Source: Cristatella mucedo (Eukaryota > Bryozoa > Phylactolaemata > Cristatellidae). From it: DNA of 64,000 nt. The notes below the pieces were generated by a model that was given only the letters and a program-made list of their open reading frames with translations, was not told the origin of the DNA and ran no database searches. Of this stretch, positions 21,481 to 34,224 are shown piece by piece; position 1 is the first letter of the stretch; the number at the start of each line of letters is the position of its first letter. The position numbers and the translations under genes are program-made. Location of the stretch: the NCBI GenBank assembly GCA_009760855.2, contig WPIO01000001.1, positions 5,788,001 through 5,852,000 on the forward strand, written 5' to 3'.

Positions 21481-24400
21481 TTCCACAATAACGGCACGCC
21501 GACCCTCTTTTAAAATTGTGGCTCAGCCAGCCCTTTTATGGGCCGCTTCTTGGAAGGGAACGGCTTAGCCCGCCCTTGATAGGCCTTTTTTTGGAAGGGG
21601 CTCACCTATTTCTTGGAAGGAAAGGTGGGGTGGAATGACCGAGTGTACAGTTTCGACGAGGATGCAGGGGACGAGGAGGAGCGAGCAGCTGTGTGACTTT
21701 TCGCCGCGAACGCCGGCGAATATTCGCTCGCTGAAGCTCACCGAAGCGTTTGGTGTGCCCGCGCCTAAATTTTGTACGATGCCATGTCAGGCGCGAGATC
21801 CATCGCCATTGTCAACACTTCGTCTTCCGGCTCCTTGCTTCCTTGCTCGGCCGTGCCGGTAGAAGGCCTAGCTGGCTACAGCTGCTATTGCTTTAGCAAG
21901 CTCTAAGCCGCAGCCGTTCATTCGCTTCGGCTGTGCCGGTCGAGCAGGCGGTCTTTTCTCGAGGTCCCGCCACTCGCTCCCCGGCGCTCTGCGGCGGCGG
22001 CAGGTGCGCTCTGGCTAGCTCGCTCCTTCGGCGCCAGTCAGCGCTCCAAGTTTCTTCCGCCCCGCCCAGTTTTCTTCGCCACGCGCGGATGGGAAGCCAG
22101 CAGGATGCAGCCGACAAGGATGGGAAGCCAGCAGCTGCCGCGAGTGTCTATGCTGACACGCTCGGCGGCATCCCCACGTGGTGAGTTCCCCACGCAGGGA
22201 GTAGCTTGGGCGGGGTGTGGGGCTCCCCATCCGGTTGTGCTGCGGGCATGCGGGACGCACTGGAATCCGCGAAAGTAACCGCCGATTGCTGGGCAGTTCC
22301 GGAACCGTTTTTTGGAAAACTGCAAAGCCATAGTAAGCAGTCGGAAAAAGTCTTGAAGCCGTTGGCAAATGTTAAAGAATTGCGGTGGCTCTGTGCAACA
22401 ACAACAACGGGTACCCTCCGGTTGCCGGTTCGCCCAAACAGGTTGATAGACGACCTGGCGAGTTGGGTACGACTCGGACGCGAGATGGGACGAACTTGCA
22501 AGGAAACTTGTAGTCAGGGATGGCGCCGTGCGACGAATCTCGACAGAGATTGTGAAAGTGAAGCTATCACTGTGAAGACTGTTGTGATTGTGAACTATTT
22601 CGTAGCTACCGCGATTGCGATCGAACAGTCAAGAAATGCAGGAAAGTGGAACAACTTTCTTATTTGCCCACTTGTTAAATGAGTACATTTATTAAAATGT
22701 TAAATGAGTACATTTATTTGCATTTATATTATTATACATTTATATTATTATATTTATTTATGAGTACATTTAATTGTTAAATGAGTACGTTTACTCGGGC
22801 TGGCGGTTGGTGAGCAATCCGCGTATTGTTCGCCGAGTTGTCCGAGCTGAATCGTCTGAGCCGAATCGTCCGCAATGACCTAATTGTCCTGCGACGAATC
22901 GTCCTAGAATCCTTCGTTGCTCTGTATTTTGAAATTGCCGCTTTCCTCGAAACCGCCGCTAAAAGTTGGACTTGCGTATGCAGCCATTGGCGGATTCTAT
23001 CGACTGGTCTGAAAGGGCGTGGCGGCAGACCGCTCGCTAGGATATTCCTGCACTCGCCTGGACCCGCGTAAGCAGCACACCGGGCTTGCTCTCAGACTGT
23101 CGATCGCAGCAGGCGTAATGCTTGCGTAATGGCGCTCAATTTGCAAACGTAAAGCAAACACGCTTGGCGGAGAAAATTGGCAAGCTAAGCAAGCGAGTGC
23201 CTTCATCTCAATCTGGAGGCAGATCTCCTATGCAGGCCGGGGCGCTGGCAGCGGTGGACCAGCTAATATAAGCACATCGACGTACAATCCACAACAGCGG
23301 CATCGTCGTGTGGGATTTCTAGGGCGAGAGAGGACGCGGAAGTGTAGTAGTGTGGATACATACCAAAAAGGCTCATCAAAACTTTCTTTTCCTGGAAAAT
23401 TTAGTAGTCTGTACTGCCACAGCATAAGATCATCAAAGATTTGAGATAGGTCACGATTTTTATCCTTTAACTCCAAGGATGAATCTCTGGTAGTCGAAGA
23501 GTGTCACCATTCGTAGGCCTATAAACTTATGGTATTATCCGGGGCTGTGGTACAGGGTTAAAAAAAGAGTTATCACGATTGTTAGTACAAGTGGACATTG
23601 ATTGGTTGCTCTCTATCCCAACTGTAGTAAGCACGAGTTACAGTCAGTAATCAGCAACTTACAGTGTCTTATCAACGTTGTACTAGTGGAATGCAACGTG
23701 TACATCAAGCTCAGAGGTCCCATGCTAATCTCCAGGCTAGTCTAGCAAAGAGGGAAAACGATGCATACAAGTTAGGCAGACTTCTTAGATATCAATTGTC
23801 GTGAGTAGGAACCCAGGCTTTCCTAAAGGTGAGAGCTAGAAGCAATGGGCTTATTCAGCTCAAGCAAATCATGGGACACACGATAGAGTGGACAGTCTCT
23901 ACGCAGATCATCGAAGGATCTATCGATGTAGATCGACTAAGAATGTCTCTGGTTCACAGAGAAAATATTATTAGGAATCATTAAACATTCACAAATATAT
24001 AAGAAATTCTTATCCTAGCATTAGTTTCCATGCAGTTACCTGTAGTGTACAGCGGCAGGGGGCGGCAGCGTTACCTAAATAAATCGGTGCAGGTGGTGCA
24101 ATGTATCGTTTGCTTCATATTATCCACCATTGGAGTTATCGGCCATAAGAATCGCGTAAAAATATGCAGGCACTTTCAGATTTTTTAGTACGGAAACAGG
24201 TATCGGATAATAAGACATTGTGGCAGTAGGAGGCCGAAGGTCTGTAAAAATAATCAGCTGCAGACGGATGTGGACAGTTGGCTTTGGGCTTGGCGAGCAC
24301 ACCAACCACGACTTCGTTGAGCACGGAGGCAGTTGGCCTGTTAGCTTGGAAGCCTCGGGTCTGGTAAGGCTATGTGCCTAAGCTTGCTTTGGATCATTCA

Positions 24401-24884
24401 TACAGACTGGGCTACACGGCAATTACGCAGGGGTCATAGGGCAGTACCGGAGCTAGCACAAGCACCAAGAATCAATACCGCAGCTCATTAGAAAATTCAC
24501 TCGCTGGATAAATTAAAGTACCAAGAGAATTCAGCCTCAACTCGATATTGACAGAGACAGTCGCGAAAGGTGATTCATTGAAGCCACCGGCGTACTGGCT
24601 ATGCGCATTGACTAAATAATTTACGTACGCTTGCCGTTTTAAACAAAAGACGAGAAGTACATTCTTCGCTCTCCTGTCTGGGTTAAAATGACTCCACGGT
24701 GGCGGTCGATGCAAAGTCAAATGCATTATAATTGTTAATGTAGCTTTATAGTCAGACCAGGCTTTGAGAGTTTTAACTAGTAAGTGGCAGGGATGGATGG
24801 CTGACTTTGGCAGGATTCAAGTGTCGCTCGCAGGGTTCGAGGAACTAGCCGCCGGGCGATCTACATCTAGGCGGTAGATTATGT
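21481..24884. other. No gene recognised; short repeats
   Basis: 21640-22650 is GC-rich with overlapping frames on both strands and no recognisable domain. GGATGGGAAGCCAGCAG occurs twice near 22087-22135. From about 22672 to 22795, ATGAGTACATTTA-type units recur four times in AT-rich DNA. The rest to 24884 shows no gene I can support. Confidence 0.35.
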
Positions 24885-25500
24885 AATGTAATCTCCGTCT
24901 GTAACTCCACAAAGTCATAAAGACCACGTGGGTGTTACGCAGGAGAGTTTTGAATAGCGCACTCACAGCCTAAGCGGCTTTCGGTACGCATTCGGTAGCC
25001 AACAGACTTCATCTCACGCAACAAAGAAAAAGTGGGAAGCATAGCGGAGTCAGGAGAGCAGTTGAGGTAGTGAGTAGCATGGAAGTAGCAGCTCAGGACC
25101 GCTGAAAAGGATGTGCCATAGTCGGAAGTAGGAGAGTAGTTGTCATTGCGTAAGAATTGTGGAAGCAAGTTCCACAGTCTAGGACCTGCAGAGCTAAAGT
25201 TTCTGTCGCCAATGGTCTTTAAGTGCAGGAATGGAACAGCTTATATGCTGTCCACACAGGACCCGAGGGCGCGATTAGTGACTCTTGAAGCAACCGACCA
25301 ATCAGCAATAGACACAAGAAGCATCATGGATGCCTCCTTCAAAGACGCGTTGCAAAGGAGACCAGTCAGTGGAGCTGCACGATTCGAATGCGGGAGTTTA
25401 TTGTTAAACAATGTTGCTAATAGAAAAATGGCGGCTAAATTTCGATGATTGTAATAAAGGTTAACAACGACTGTTGCAAACCTGCGAACCTTGCTGTGTA
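24885..25500 (-). mobile_element. LINE B copy B4
   Basis: On minus it encodes LKTIGDRNFSSAGPRLWN, PQFLRNDNYSPTSDYGTS and LREMKSVGYRMRTES, the C-terminus of a non-LTR ORF2, ending with the LINE B 3' terminus at about 24885. Sequence upstream on minus (25250-25500) may be more of the ORF with a stop near 25240. It is the most complete LINE B copy here. No RT core is seen. Confidence 0.65.
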
Positions 25501-25825
25501 GGATGATGGCAAGCGAAGGCTCAGTGCACTTTCAGATGATGCTTCTTCCTCCTTGCACTATCTTCCACTGCTACTATTGCATCCGTGAGTAGCAGTTTGT
25601 CTTGGTTAGACGGCAGCAGATACACATCCGCAAATGGCCGCTGCTCCATTTCTATTCGATATCCAAAGGAGAAACTTTACTGAAACTGCCACTCTTCCGA
25701 GATATTGCTCAGCGTTGACGTGCCTGGTTCGATGGCAGTTTGACCTCGAGGCAAGTTCATGGGTTTTCCGACTATACAAGTTCGCCGCTAAATATTACGC
25801 CGCAATCTAGGCAATATGGGATGCA

Positions 25826-26190
25826 ATGTAATGTATCTCTGTCTGTAACTCCACAAAGCCATATAGACTATGTGGGTGTTACGCAGGAGAATTGTGTATA
25901 GCGCACTCACAGTCTATATGGCTTTCGGTACGCATTCGGTAGCCAACAGACTTCATCTCACGCAACAAAGAGAAAGTGGGAAGCATAGCAGAGTCAGGAG
26001 AGCAGTTGAGGTAGTGAGTAGCATGGAAGTAGCAGCTCAGGACCACTGAAACGGATGAGCCATAGTCGGCAGTAGGAGAGTAGTTGTCGTTGCGTAAGAA
26101 TTGTGGAAGCAAGTTCCACAGTCTAGGACCTGCAGAGCTAAAGTTTCTGTCGCCAATGGTCTTTAAGTGCAGGAATGGAACAGCTTATAT
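25826..26190 (-). mobile_element. LINE B copy B5
   Basis: Very similar to B4 across ~360 bases in the same orientation, with its 3' end ~940 bases to the right of B4's 3' end. It encodes PQFLRNDNYSPTADYGSS and the same terminal part. Homology stops at GGAATGGAACAGCTTATATG, where B4 continues. Confidence 0.68.
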
Positions 26191-26429
26191 GTCTACCCGC
26201 ATAGGCCACGTGACTGTGCGTCTTCGTATTGCGACTATTTGCTAATGCTGCATTAAGGTAAAGACATAGTTCGAAGCCGAAGCACACATTTTTATTACTA
26301 ATGTTCTGATCTGGCTGTAGGCAGATTTGAAGTAAACCGACTTTTTACTAAAGGTTTGGTGGACTCGCGAGAGCAGAAGAATGCTACAAACATGCTGGTT
26401 TAAAACTGCTGCTTCAAGTTGATTTTTTT

Positions 26430-26620
26430 TACATTTGCTATGGTCGTCGCCATTTGCGTAAGGTCCCTGTTAGACCAGATGGTAAGGGGTCTCTCTTCCA
26501 ACGGGTTGTGGTAATAATGCAGTGAGTAATTCGTTATTATTAAGTGCAAGAGGTGGTGATAACCGTTAAGGCTCTTCTGCTGCTATACACACAAAACTGT
26601 CAAATCAGCTAATATTACAA
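26430..26620 (+). mobile_element. SINE S2 copy
   Basis: CACCATTTGCGTAAGG-like head with CCAGATGGTAAGGGG (A-box-like), a poor B box (CAACGGGTTGTGG), then AAGAGGTGGTGATAACCGTT and AAGGCTCTTCTGCTGCTATA, the S2 3' end. Diverged. Confidence 0.5.
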
Positions 26621-27524
26621 TATTTCGCTTAGTTCTGTCCTTCGTTAATGTTTCTCCAAAAGGTTATTTCAGGAATGTGCTAGCTTGAGCAATGGGCTCT
26701 ATTACTTTGGTGGCAAATTAACTATTTTAACAGTATTTTCTGTTACAATTGCTAAGAAACTGCTGAAAGAAACTCACATTTTAAATTTTATTTGCCTTTA
26801 CATCTCCAGAAAAAGCTTCCAGGACTTGTCTTTGACGTCACAATCAAATTATTCTGTTAAACCGGCAAATCTTGGATGCCAAGCATTATTGGCCAGTGTG
26901 AGTGCAGAATCAGATGATGTTAACAGCATATTGTAACAATCAATTGAACGATTTACTCGTTTGATTGCCATACGTGAGATTTTGATATGTTTCCTAACGT
27001 ATAGCCAATGGGGATTCTTAAATTCAGCATGGACACTTGTACCTGATGTGAGGGTAGTTGCTAGTGGCACTTCTGCGGAAGACATTTTCAAGGTGGCTTA
27101 CAAGTGCTCCACTGTGTAGCTTGCAAGGATTTTGTTTATTTACTCGGCAACAGGCTTTACCTTCCGGTTGACGTAAGGGAGCGCGCGAAGCTCTTCAGCT
27201 TTGACGCGCGGTCTCAAGCGGTGTCGTCAAGAAATCTGTGGAGAGGCTCCCTTAATGCGCTTTAGTCATTTAATTTGGGAGGTAAGCAATTAAGTGTAGC
27301 AGGAAGATTAAAGCATGAAAATAGTTTTCCTTGATTACTTGACATATTCCTTGATTGTGTTCAGAGTATTGCAGGTAAGCAAACCGGTTTCGGTCGCCAG
27401 GTGAGCGGACACCGCTGCCATCGGAAGCTACGTCTCCCCAAGGTCTCTCCGCTCGCAATGGTTGCGCTCAGGGATTTCCAAATTTACCAATTGCTCTTGC
27501 CTTTTTTGTAAAATTTGCTGTGGA

Positions 27525-27670
27525 CACCACCATTTACGCGAGGGCCGTGATAGCCGTGAAGGTAGGGTGCTCGTTCTTCACGACCGAGTTAAGTTCGAAT
27601 CCTTCAGCGCGTAATCCTTTATTGCCAACTGCAAGCGGTGGTGATAGCCGTTTAGTCTATCGCCAATTTG
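27525..27670 (+). mobile_element. SINE S2 copy
   Basis: It contains GCCGTGAAGGTAGGGTGCTC (A-box region), TTCACGACCGAGTTAAGTTC and GAATCC (a damaged B box), followed by GCAAGCGGTGGTGATAGCCG, the S2 body as at 43590-43765 on the other strand. Confidence 0.55.
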
Positions 27671-28754
27671 AGTCTCACTTGAAAATCAGGCAAGAGAATA
27701 AATCTCTGTGGTTTGTGAGAGTGGGTGGTTGCAATGGGCAAGATGGCGGCTCAGCGTTCGCTCGATGCAGCCCCAGACGGAGCACGAAGTGTTGCACATG
27801 TTGCGTTTTTTTTTAGCGAACCCAAGCACATCTCAGCGGAAAATTTCCCGCTTCAGGAGGTGTGAGTTTCGCTCTTTTCGCTGCTTAGACTACGACTGCT
27901 GCGACAGAGGAAAGCCGTGTGCAGATGCAAGGGCGTCCTGTCCCACGGTCCAGCCAAGATACCTTGTACAATGGCTAATGCGTAGATATTAAGAAATACA
28001 GCGAGCGGAACCGCTAGTCTTTTTTGTTTAGTTCTTACGCGCTTTCAATTTGAGAGACTTTCCACACTCGCTGTCAGGCGGCCATCTCAATCCTACTCCT
28101 TCGTGAACCCCCTGCTTAGATGAGCATACGATATCCAAACTAGCTCGAGCGTCTTGACGTAGCGCCTAAATGAATGCGATTGCATTTTAAATTAGTACTG
28201 CTGGTCAATGATCTTCGTCGTATGCAACTGGTGAAAAACTGATCAGCTCATTTGCTCGTTTGGTCTGCCGTCAACGGCCAAGCTGCTACACCACACCGCT
28301 TCGGTCTTAACGTAACTAGCTTCCCATAGAGCGTTGAGCGGATTTCAAGATCCTCTGACTGGCTTACAGGTAGTTTTACTCGCTTGCAAAACTGTCGATC
28401 GGAGCCTATGCTGACGGGAAAAGTCAGAAGTCTTTACTCAATTAGATGGCCTTGACCATCGTCAATGTCTCCAATTGCGGGGCTGCCTCGGGACGATTAA
28501 AATCGGACAGCTCTCCGCTGCAGCCTCTTTTAATGACTACATTGGATATAACGCATGGAGGCATCATGCAGCAGCCCTGTAAAAAATGATCATAGTAACT
28601 TGGAATAACTACTATTCGTAGGTATTCGACTAAAATGGTCGTACAAGCAACTTCGGTGCACACGTTGGTTACAATTTACTAAGCACCAATTGGCCATCTA
28701 CTCCTTATAGCTATTGTTGACTGAGCCCCGCCTGTTTTCTAACTACAGCTTTCG
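27671..28754. other. No gene recognised
   Basis: No domain-bearing frame and no match to the repeat families named here. A T11 run lies near 27805. Confidence 0.3.
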
Positions 28755-29563
28755 CTTTCAGTTACATAACGTCGCTAAAATTCGGGCTTGTTTAGATAGG
28801 GATACCGCATCAAAGTTGGTCCGTTCACTTGTGACATCCCTTCTTGACTTCTGTAACTTACTGTTTGCTGGCCTACCGGCATGTGCAATCAGGCGCTCAC
28901 AGCTGGTGCAAAACTCTGTAGCTAGGCTTGTCTGTCATGAGCGTCGCAGTTGCCACATCTCTCATCGCTTCTCGCCGACCTTCACTGGGTACCAGTCAAG
29001 CAACAGATCGACTTCAAGGTTTTTCCGCTCACTTTTACGTCTCTTCATTCTTTGGCTTCAGCCTACCTATCAGACCTACTGCCCCACCAGGCTAAGAATC
29101 GTAACACGCGCCTTTCGGAATCATCGTACCACCCGCTTTTTTAGTCTCACTGTTTATCTAAACCTTGTACAAACCTCAAAATCCTTTGGAGACCGTGCAT
29201 TTAGTTCGCATGCTCCCAAAGTCTGGAAGTCACTCCCGACTTCGGTCACGACACCCCCTGACTTGACCATATTTAAAAAGAAACTAAAAGCGAACATATT
29301 TAGAACAGCATTTAGAAGGTCCCTGTGATTCTTCCTTTATGTGCTTATGAGTGTTGACACTGTTGCATGCTGCCATTAACCACACTTGCATGCTGACCCT
29401 GTGAATGTCACCCCTAACCATGTTATTCATGTTGTTTATCAAGAATTATATAAGTCACCATTCAACCGTGTTTCCTTTGCAGCAAATGTCAAGCGAATAG
29501 AAAGAGATTGAGTTCCCTGAGGGCGCTTTGTCAAGTATATTATTATTATTATCATTATTATTA
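28755..29563 (+). mobile_element. LINE A copy A9 (C-terminal RT plus 3' end)
   Basis: It begins at the segment before LDFCNLLFAGLPACAIRRS and continues with VQNSVARLVC, SFGDRAFSSHAPKVWKSLP and LTIFKKKLK. The 3' UTR and a (TTA)n tail end at 29563. A frame change near 28960 separates the two halves of the ORF. It has a duplicated-looking piece around 29105-29160 (TCGGAATCATCGTACCACCC), probably a small internal rearrangement. Confidence 0.8.
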
Positions 29564-31179
29564 ACTGAGCAAGCAATAGGATATTGCAATCCATCATGCT
29601 CGTAGCTAGCAGTAAGAGAGCAAAGCTTAACAGGTGCCTGTGGAGTAGGGAAAGTAAATCGGGAAGTAACTCCAGTAGCAGTAGCGAGGAAGCACCCAGG
29701 AAGGATCTCGACAATGGAAGAATGAGCGCTCTTATGATAGCGTCGACAAACCGTGAAGGATTTATGGCAAGAGAAGCGTGCTAGTAAATTCACGCTGTTA
29801 ATCTGCCAGGAGTGTTTGGGTGGAAGTAAATTGCTTCTCCTTAGGGAGATTCAAAATAATGAACTCGAAAATGGCATTATTGTTGGAGCACATCTGCAAG
29901 ATTAGTACTTGGTGTACCGTGCACGACGTATCAAAACGAGTGCCCACTTTTCCGCACAGACCCTTATGGTGTACTCGGCTTCCTTCCCAAAACCCATCCT
30001 TAATTTTCCATTTCAATCCTTTCGCCAGGCCGCTATGATCAGCATTCCGCATTCGCTGGCTGAATATATGAAAAAGCTAAAGCACAATATTCATCAATGA
30101 TCATCTTAAATGTTCTCGTCTTAAACGTCGACTCGCTTTAAATTGTCTCAAATGTACGTTCTGGCAGGTGGGGTAACGCGTGCGAGTGGTCTGCTGTAGT
30201 GTTGGCTGCCACTTCGATTGGCTCAATACTAAAGCCTTTTGTGGCTGATTCAAAACACAGAGTAGCCATTATTCCATATACGGCTCGAAGCAGTTTTCAG
30301 GGGCAGTGAGCGCGTGTAAAACATTTCATCTGTATGGCGAATGACCCCTTTATCCCGGCTCGTCTACTAGGAGTGCCATCTGATGATCTGCGACCTCTCT
30401 CACTGTCAGTTTTAACGCGTGGGCCCCGTTTTGATCCCGAAGACAGCTTATTAAAGTAGAGCAGTTGCTACTAACACCAATAATTTCTGTTAAAGAAATA
30501 ATAGGTGTTTAATTTTGACACAGCTAAGTCGCTAACGAAAGAACATTTCGTCACGTCACAATCGGCCACTCAGAAATAGGCTCACGTCCCTCGTTCTGCA
30601 AGATGTCAGAGATGCTAGGAGAGCTACCGTGCGCATTCATCAATGGAATCTTCAATACGCTGTCCAAATTGGACTCGCAATATACTCATTCAGTGGCAAT
30701 CCTCCAAGCATTGACCCGCACGCGGCTTATTCTCTTACGCAACCTGCTGACATTTGTAAGTTAAAAACCTACTTAAACTACTTAAAATACCTACTTAAAC
30801 CCGACTTAAAAGCATATGAATGATCTGAGGTGATGGCTTGCAGTGCTTCTGCCCAAGACCTTCCACAAATGGCTTTTCCCCCTAGAAGCTAAGCTTTAGT
30901 TTACAAGCATTACGCATATTTCTGTGGCAAAGGCGTTTCATTAGAACCAATGCAGCCGGGCCAGCTCTACTGCTTCGATGTGGCCTCAGCTACGTGGTAG
31001 CGTCCTTAAACTTATAGACAGGCTCCTTTGATGGTCCTTGACAATTTATCATGCTTGGTCGAAAATTCCATGTACGTATATATAAGAAGCTACCATAACT
31101 CGCGTTCCACGAAGTCAGTGTATTCTCTCGATCTGGAGAGCATGATCTGGTTGCACTCGCAATGATACCTATCATAAGC
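29564..31179. other. No gene recognised
   Basis: About 1.6 kb of unique-looking, slightly AT-rich DNA. No frame has a recognisable domain. Confidence 0.3.
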
Positions 31180-31335
31180 GAGCTGGATTGATCCAGCGGT
31201 TAAGGTGCTCGCCCCGGGGACCAAGGTCTGGCTGAGGTCGTGGACTCGAGCCCTGAGGCATATGTGAAGCGCCTGAATCGAGATTACGTTCTCTTGGGGC
31301 GCTATACAATGAATTTTATTATTATATTCCTAAGA
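31180..31335 (+). mobile_element. SINE S1 copy, best preserved tRNA head
   Basis: The A-box region is CCAGCGGTTAAGGTGCTCGC and the B box is GTGGACTCGAGCCC. The tail has GAAGCGCCTGAATCGAGATT, TTCTCTTGGGGCGCTATACA and ATGAATTTTATTATTAT, which follows the LINE A 3' end motif for motif. Confidence 0.72.
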
Positions 31336-32339
31336 ACGAATGGCATTGTGCCGATGAGTTGTGAGGTTGTGTTTTTTCTTATTATTACTGCACGCAGTTT
31401 GCATAGGTATTCTCATGATCTATATTCATTCGATTCTATTTGTCGCCATTGGACTCATATTGCAATACCGAAACTACCCTCTGACGTCCCATGCCTGCTG
31501 CTGATGGAATGAAAGAGCATTTATTATTGACGGACACAGGAACCTGCGTTGTGTTCACATTCTCAGTATGGAAGTAAAGCCTTTGTTTAGACTGTGTGTT
31601 AGTGCAGCACCCAAGCATAGTGTTGAAGCCAGCTGTTTACCTCTACGTTTGACAAATAGCTTAACAGTTATCGACAATCTCAGCGAGGCATTTGAAGAAA
31701 GAGGCAGGCTTCCAACTAAAGAAGGATTCAGGACACGAGAAGGATTCTATTGTATTTATCTTATTGATCTGCTAGGAATGTTAAGGATCTATATCGGTTC
31801 ATCCTAGAATAGTTATCATGTGTTCACAATACATTTCTTGCTGACGATCTACAATTATTAGCATCTGGAGTACTTTGAAACAGCATATCAGAACAAATGC
31901 ACTACATCACTATAACACAGCTGATAAAATAAAGAACGTATCTTCAAAGATGAAATCGTCATGAGTGAATCTTAAACGCACACCTCATTCTAGCTTGCGT
32001 ACAGCAGCAATAAACATTGCAGCTTTAAGAAAAGGATTAAATCCACATTGTAAAATCTCTATACTGCAAAGCCGCGAAGATACTAATGAATCTGAGCAAG
32101 GATGTTTCAATAGAATCTTTATGAAGCAAGATAGAAAGACGCGCTCAATACTAGCGAAGCAAATATCGTCAAAATATAAATAAATAAATAAATAAATATA
32201 TATATATATATATATAAAATATGTCATCTTATTTTTTCTAAATTAGCGAACGTGAGAGCCTCTAATCGTCTACAAAGTAGTCTGCGAACGGTATTTTAAT
32301 AGAAAAAACACTGCCCATAGAAGATCTGAGCGTGGCAGC
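31336..32339. other. No gene recognised; (AAAT)n/(TA)n at 32177-32217
   Basis: An AT-rich stretch with a compound AAAT then TA microsatellite. Frames of up to ~80 aa have no recognisable domain. Confidence 0.35.
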
Positions 32340-33680
32340 GGCTTTTTGCTTACCTCGGCAGGTTTTCTCAAATCGGTGATATTGTCGAGATAAAGTTAGC
32401 GAAAGGCCTCGCGTCGTGTTCAAAATTCGTCGGCACCTGCCTGTTCTTTTGTTCAAAAGGAAATGTAGGCCCGTGAAAGTCAACCGAGTAAATAAAGCCT
32501 ACATGGACGTTGAGAATTGACATTTGCAATGCATTTGGGGTTTGAATACTATCGCACTGCTCCAGGATGCGACGAATGCTACATTCAACTCAATCGCTTG
32601 GCTACACGAGCCACATCACGCCAAGCCGGATAGGATAAAAATCAAATATCCGCTCATCCGCTCCATATTCTCTATCTGCGAGCCCTCGGTGCTTGCCAAC
32701 CTAATACGACTGGTTAATGCTGTCTTACCGCAGCGGCATACCGGTCAGAGCTTGGTCATTGCATTAAGAGTCTCATCATCTTCCGGGCAACTAGCCTGTA
32801 TTACCCATGAGCACCCCGACTCAGGTGTCTCTGCTTGTCTTGATGAGCATCGGTGCTACAGGCGGCGTGCCATGGCTCAACCTGGTAGCTCCTGAACGCC
32901 AAGTATCCCTCTCCTAAAATGGCATTATCCCGCTCTTTAAAATTTTCATGGCAACACTTGTTACCTATCCAGAGTGGAAAGGACCCGATCGTCAATACAT
33001 AATCTAACGATTTTCTTTTGGGTGCCGATAAAATATATTTGCCTCGTTACTAATGACGATTCCTCGTCCACTAGCTTGTCGAAGTAAAACGCCAGCAGTC
33101 CTACTAGTTAAACGAGCACAGAAATGGCAAACCTTAGCATCGAGCACATCATCATGGAAATTAAACTGGTTGCTCGATTATGAATAAGCACTACCGATGA
33201 AGCTAAGTGTGAAACGCAACGGGCTACAAGTGTAGTCTGAGTTGTCATCGCGAACGGCACAGAACGCTAGCCGACGAGCAACACCAAAAGTTTATATCAC
33301 CTCCACACGGAGCAGGGCGAAGCACGACTCTCCTCGCTCCTCCCGCCCACCGGAGTCCCTCGACTCCCTTGTCATAATAATCACTAATAGCACGTTCTGG
33401 CTGCTTACCACATTGAGTGTCACAGCCCACTCGTACAGCGATCAGGGGCAGTGTCATCAATGAAACGAAACCACAACAAGCTCACAGACAGTTTGCAGTG
33501 CAACGCAACCCGTTAGAAGACTAGGTGCACAGTTTTCTTAGCCGGGAAGCAATGACGGGCAGACACAAATCAGGATGAAACCTAAAGACAAGACATTGCA
33601 AAAGATGTTAATGGGTTATATATTTGATTGCGTGACCAATTTTTCATGCGCGCTAGTATCGTATAGCTCACAAGTTATTG
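32340..33680. repeat. Repeat C, copy 1 (unclassified long repeat)
   Basis: Diverged homology to 34225-34520, 35570-36240 and 41850-42330. Shared anchors include GATGCGACGAATGCTACATT (GATGCGACGAAT versus AATGCGACGAAT in copy 3), CAGGTGTC..TGTCTTG.TGAGCAT with copy 2, and GTGCCATGGCTC with copies 2 and 4. No conserved open frame, so it is not obviously an autonomous element. Confidence 0.5.
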
Positions 33681-33744
33681 AATTAAAGTTTATATTCGTC
33701 TTTAAGTCTACTTCACCATAAAACTAAGTGGATTTTTGATAGAA

Positions 33745-33843
33745 GGGTTTTCTATTGCACACTCAAAGCGTCAGAGGCTTTCGGTACGCATTCAGTAGCC
33801 AACGGATTTCATCTCACGCAACACAACGGAGAGAGAGAGCGAA

Positions 33844-33875
<32 letters not shown>

Positions 33876-34010
33876 GCGTAGCTGAGTCGGGTGGGCAGCA
33901 GAGGTAGCGAGTAGCATGTAAGTAGCAGCTCTGGATGACTGGAAACGATGCGTCGCAGGCGGCGGCGGCGGGAGAGCGGATGCCGTTGTGGAAGGGCCTA
34001 GCTTTAGGCT
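33745..34010 (-). mobile_element. LINE B copy B6, split by (GA)n
   Basis: It matches the LINE B 3' end (GCTTTCGGTACGCATTCAGT, GATTTCATCTCACGCAACAC) up to a 45-base GA array at 33829-33873. It then resumes with GAGTCGG, AGGTAGCGAGTAGCATG and TAAGTAGCAGCTC. The GA tract replaces the AAAGTGGGAAGCA segment seen in B4/B5, so the microsatellite grew inside the element. Confidence 0.65.
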
Positions 34011-34224
34011 GCAACCAACTGCAGCCTATCAACCATTTATAGTTTTTAACCCCTATCTACCTAAACCATTTCTACTCTTTATTTCATTCGCCTTTTCTCC
34101 GCAATCATTATATTCCCGCTCGCTTGCTCTCTGTCCTCTATCCCTCACGCATTCAAGTACCGCAGATATCCTTGACATTGACAAGCAGAAATAATATTTA
34201 GATACCTTTGCCACCAGCTCACGC

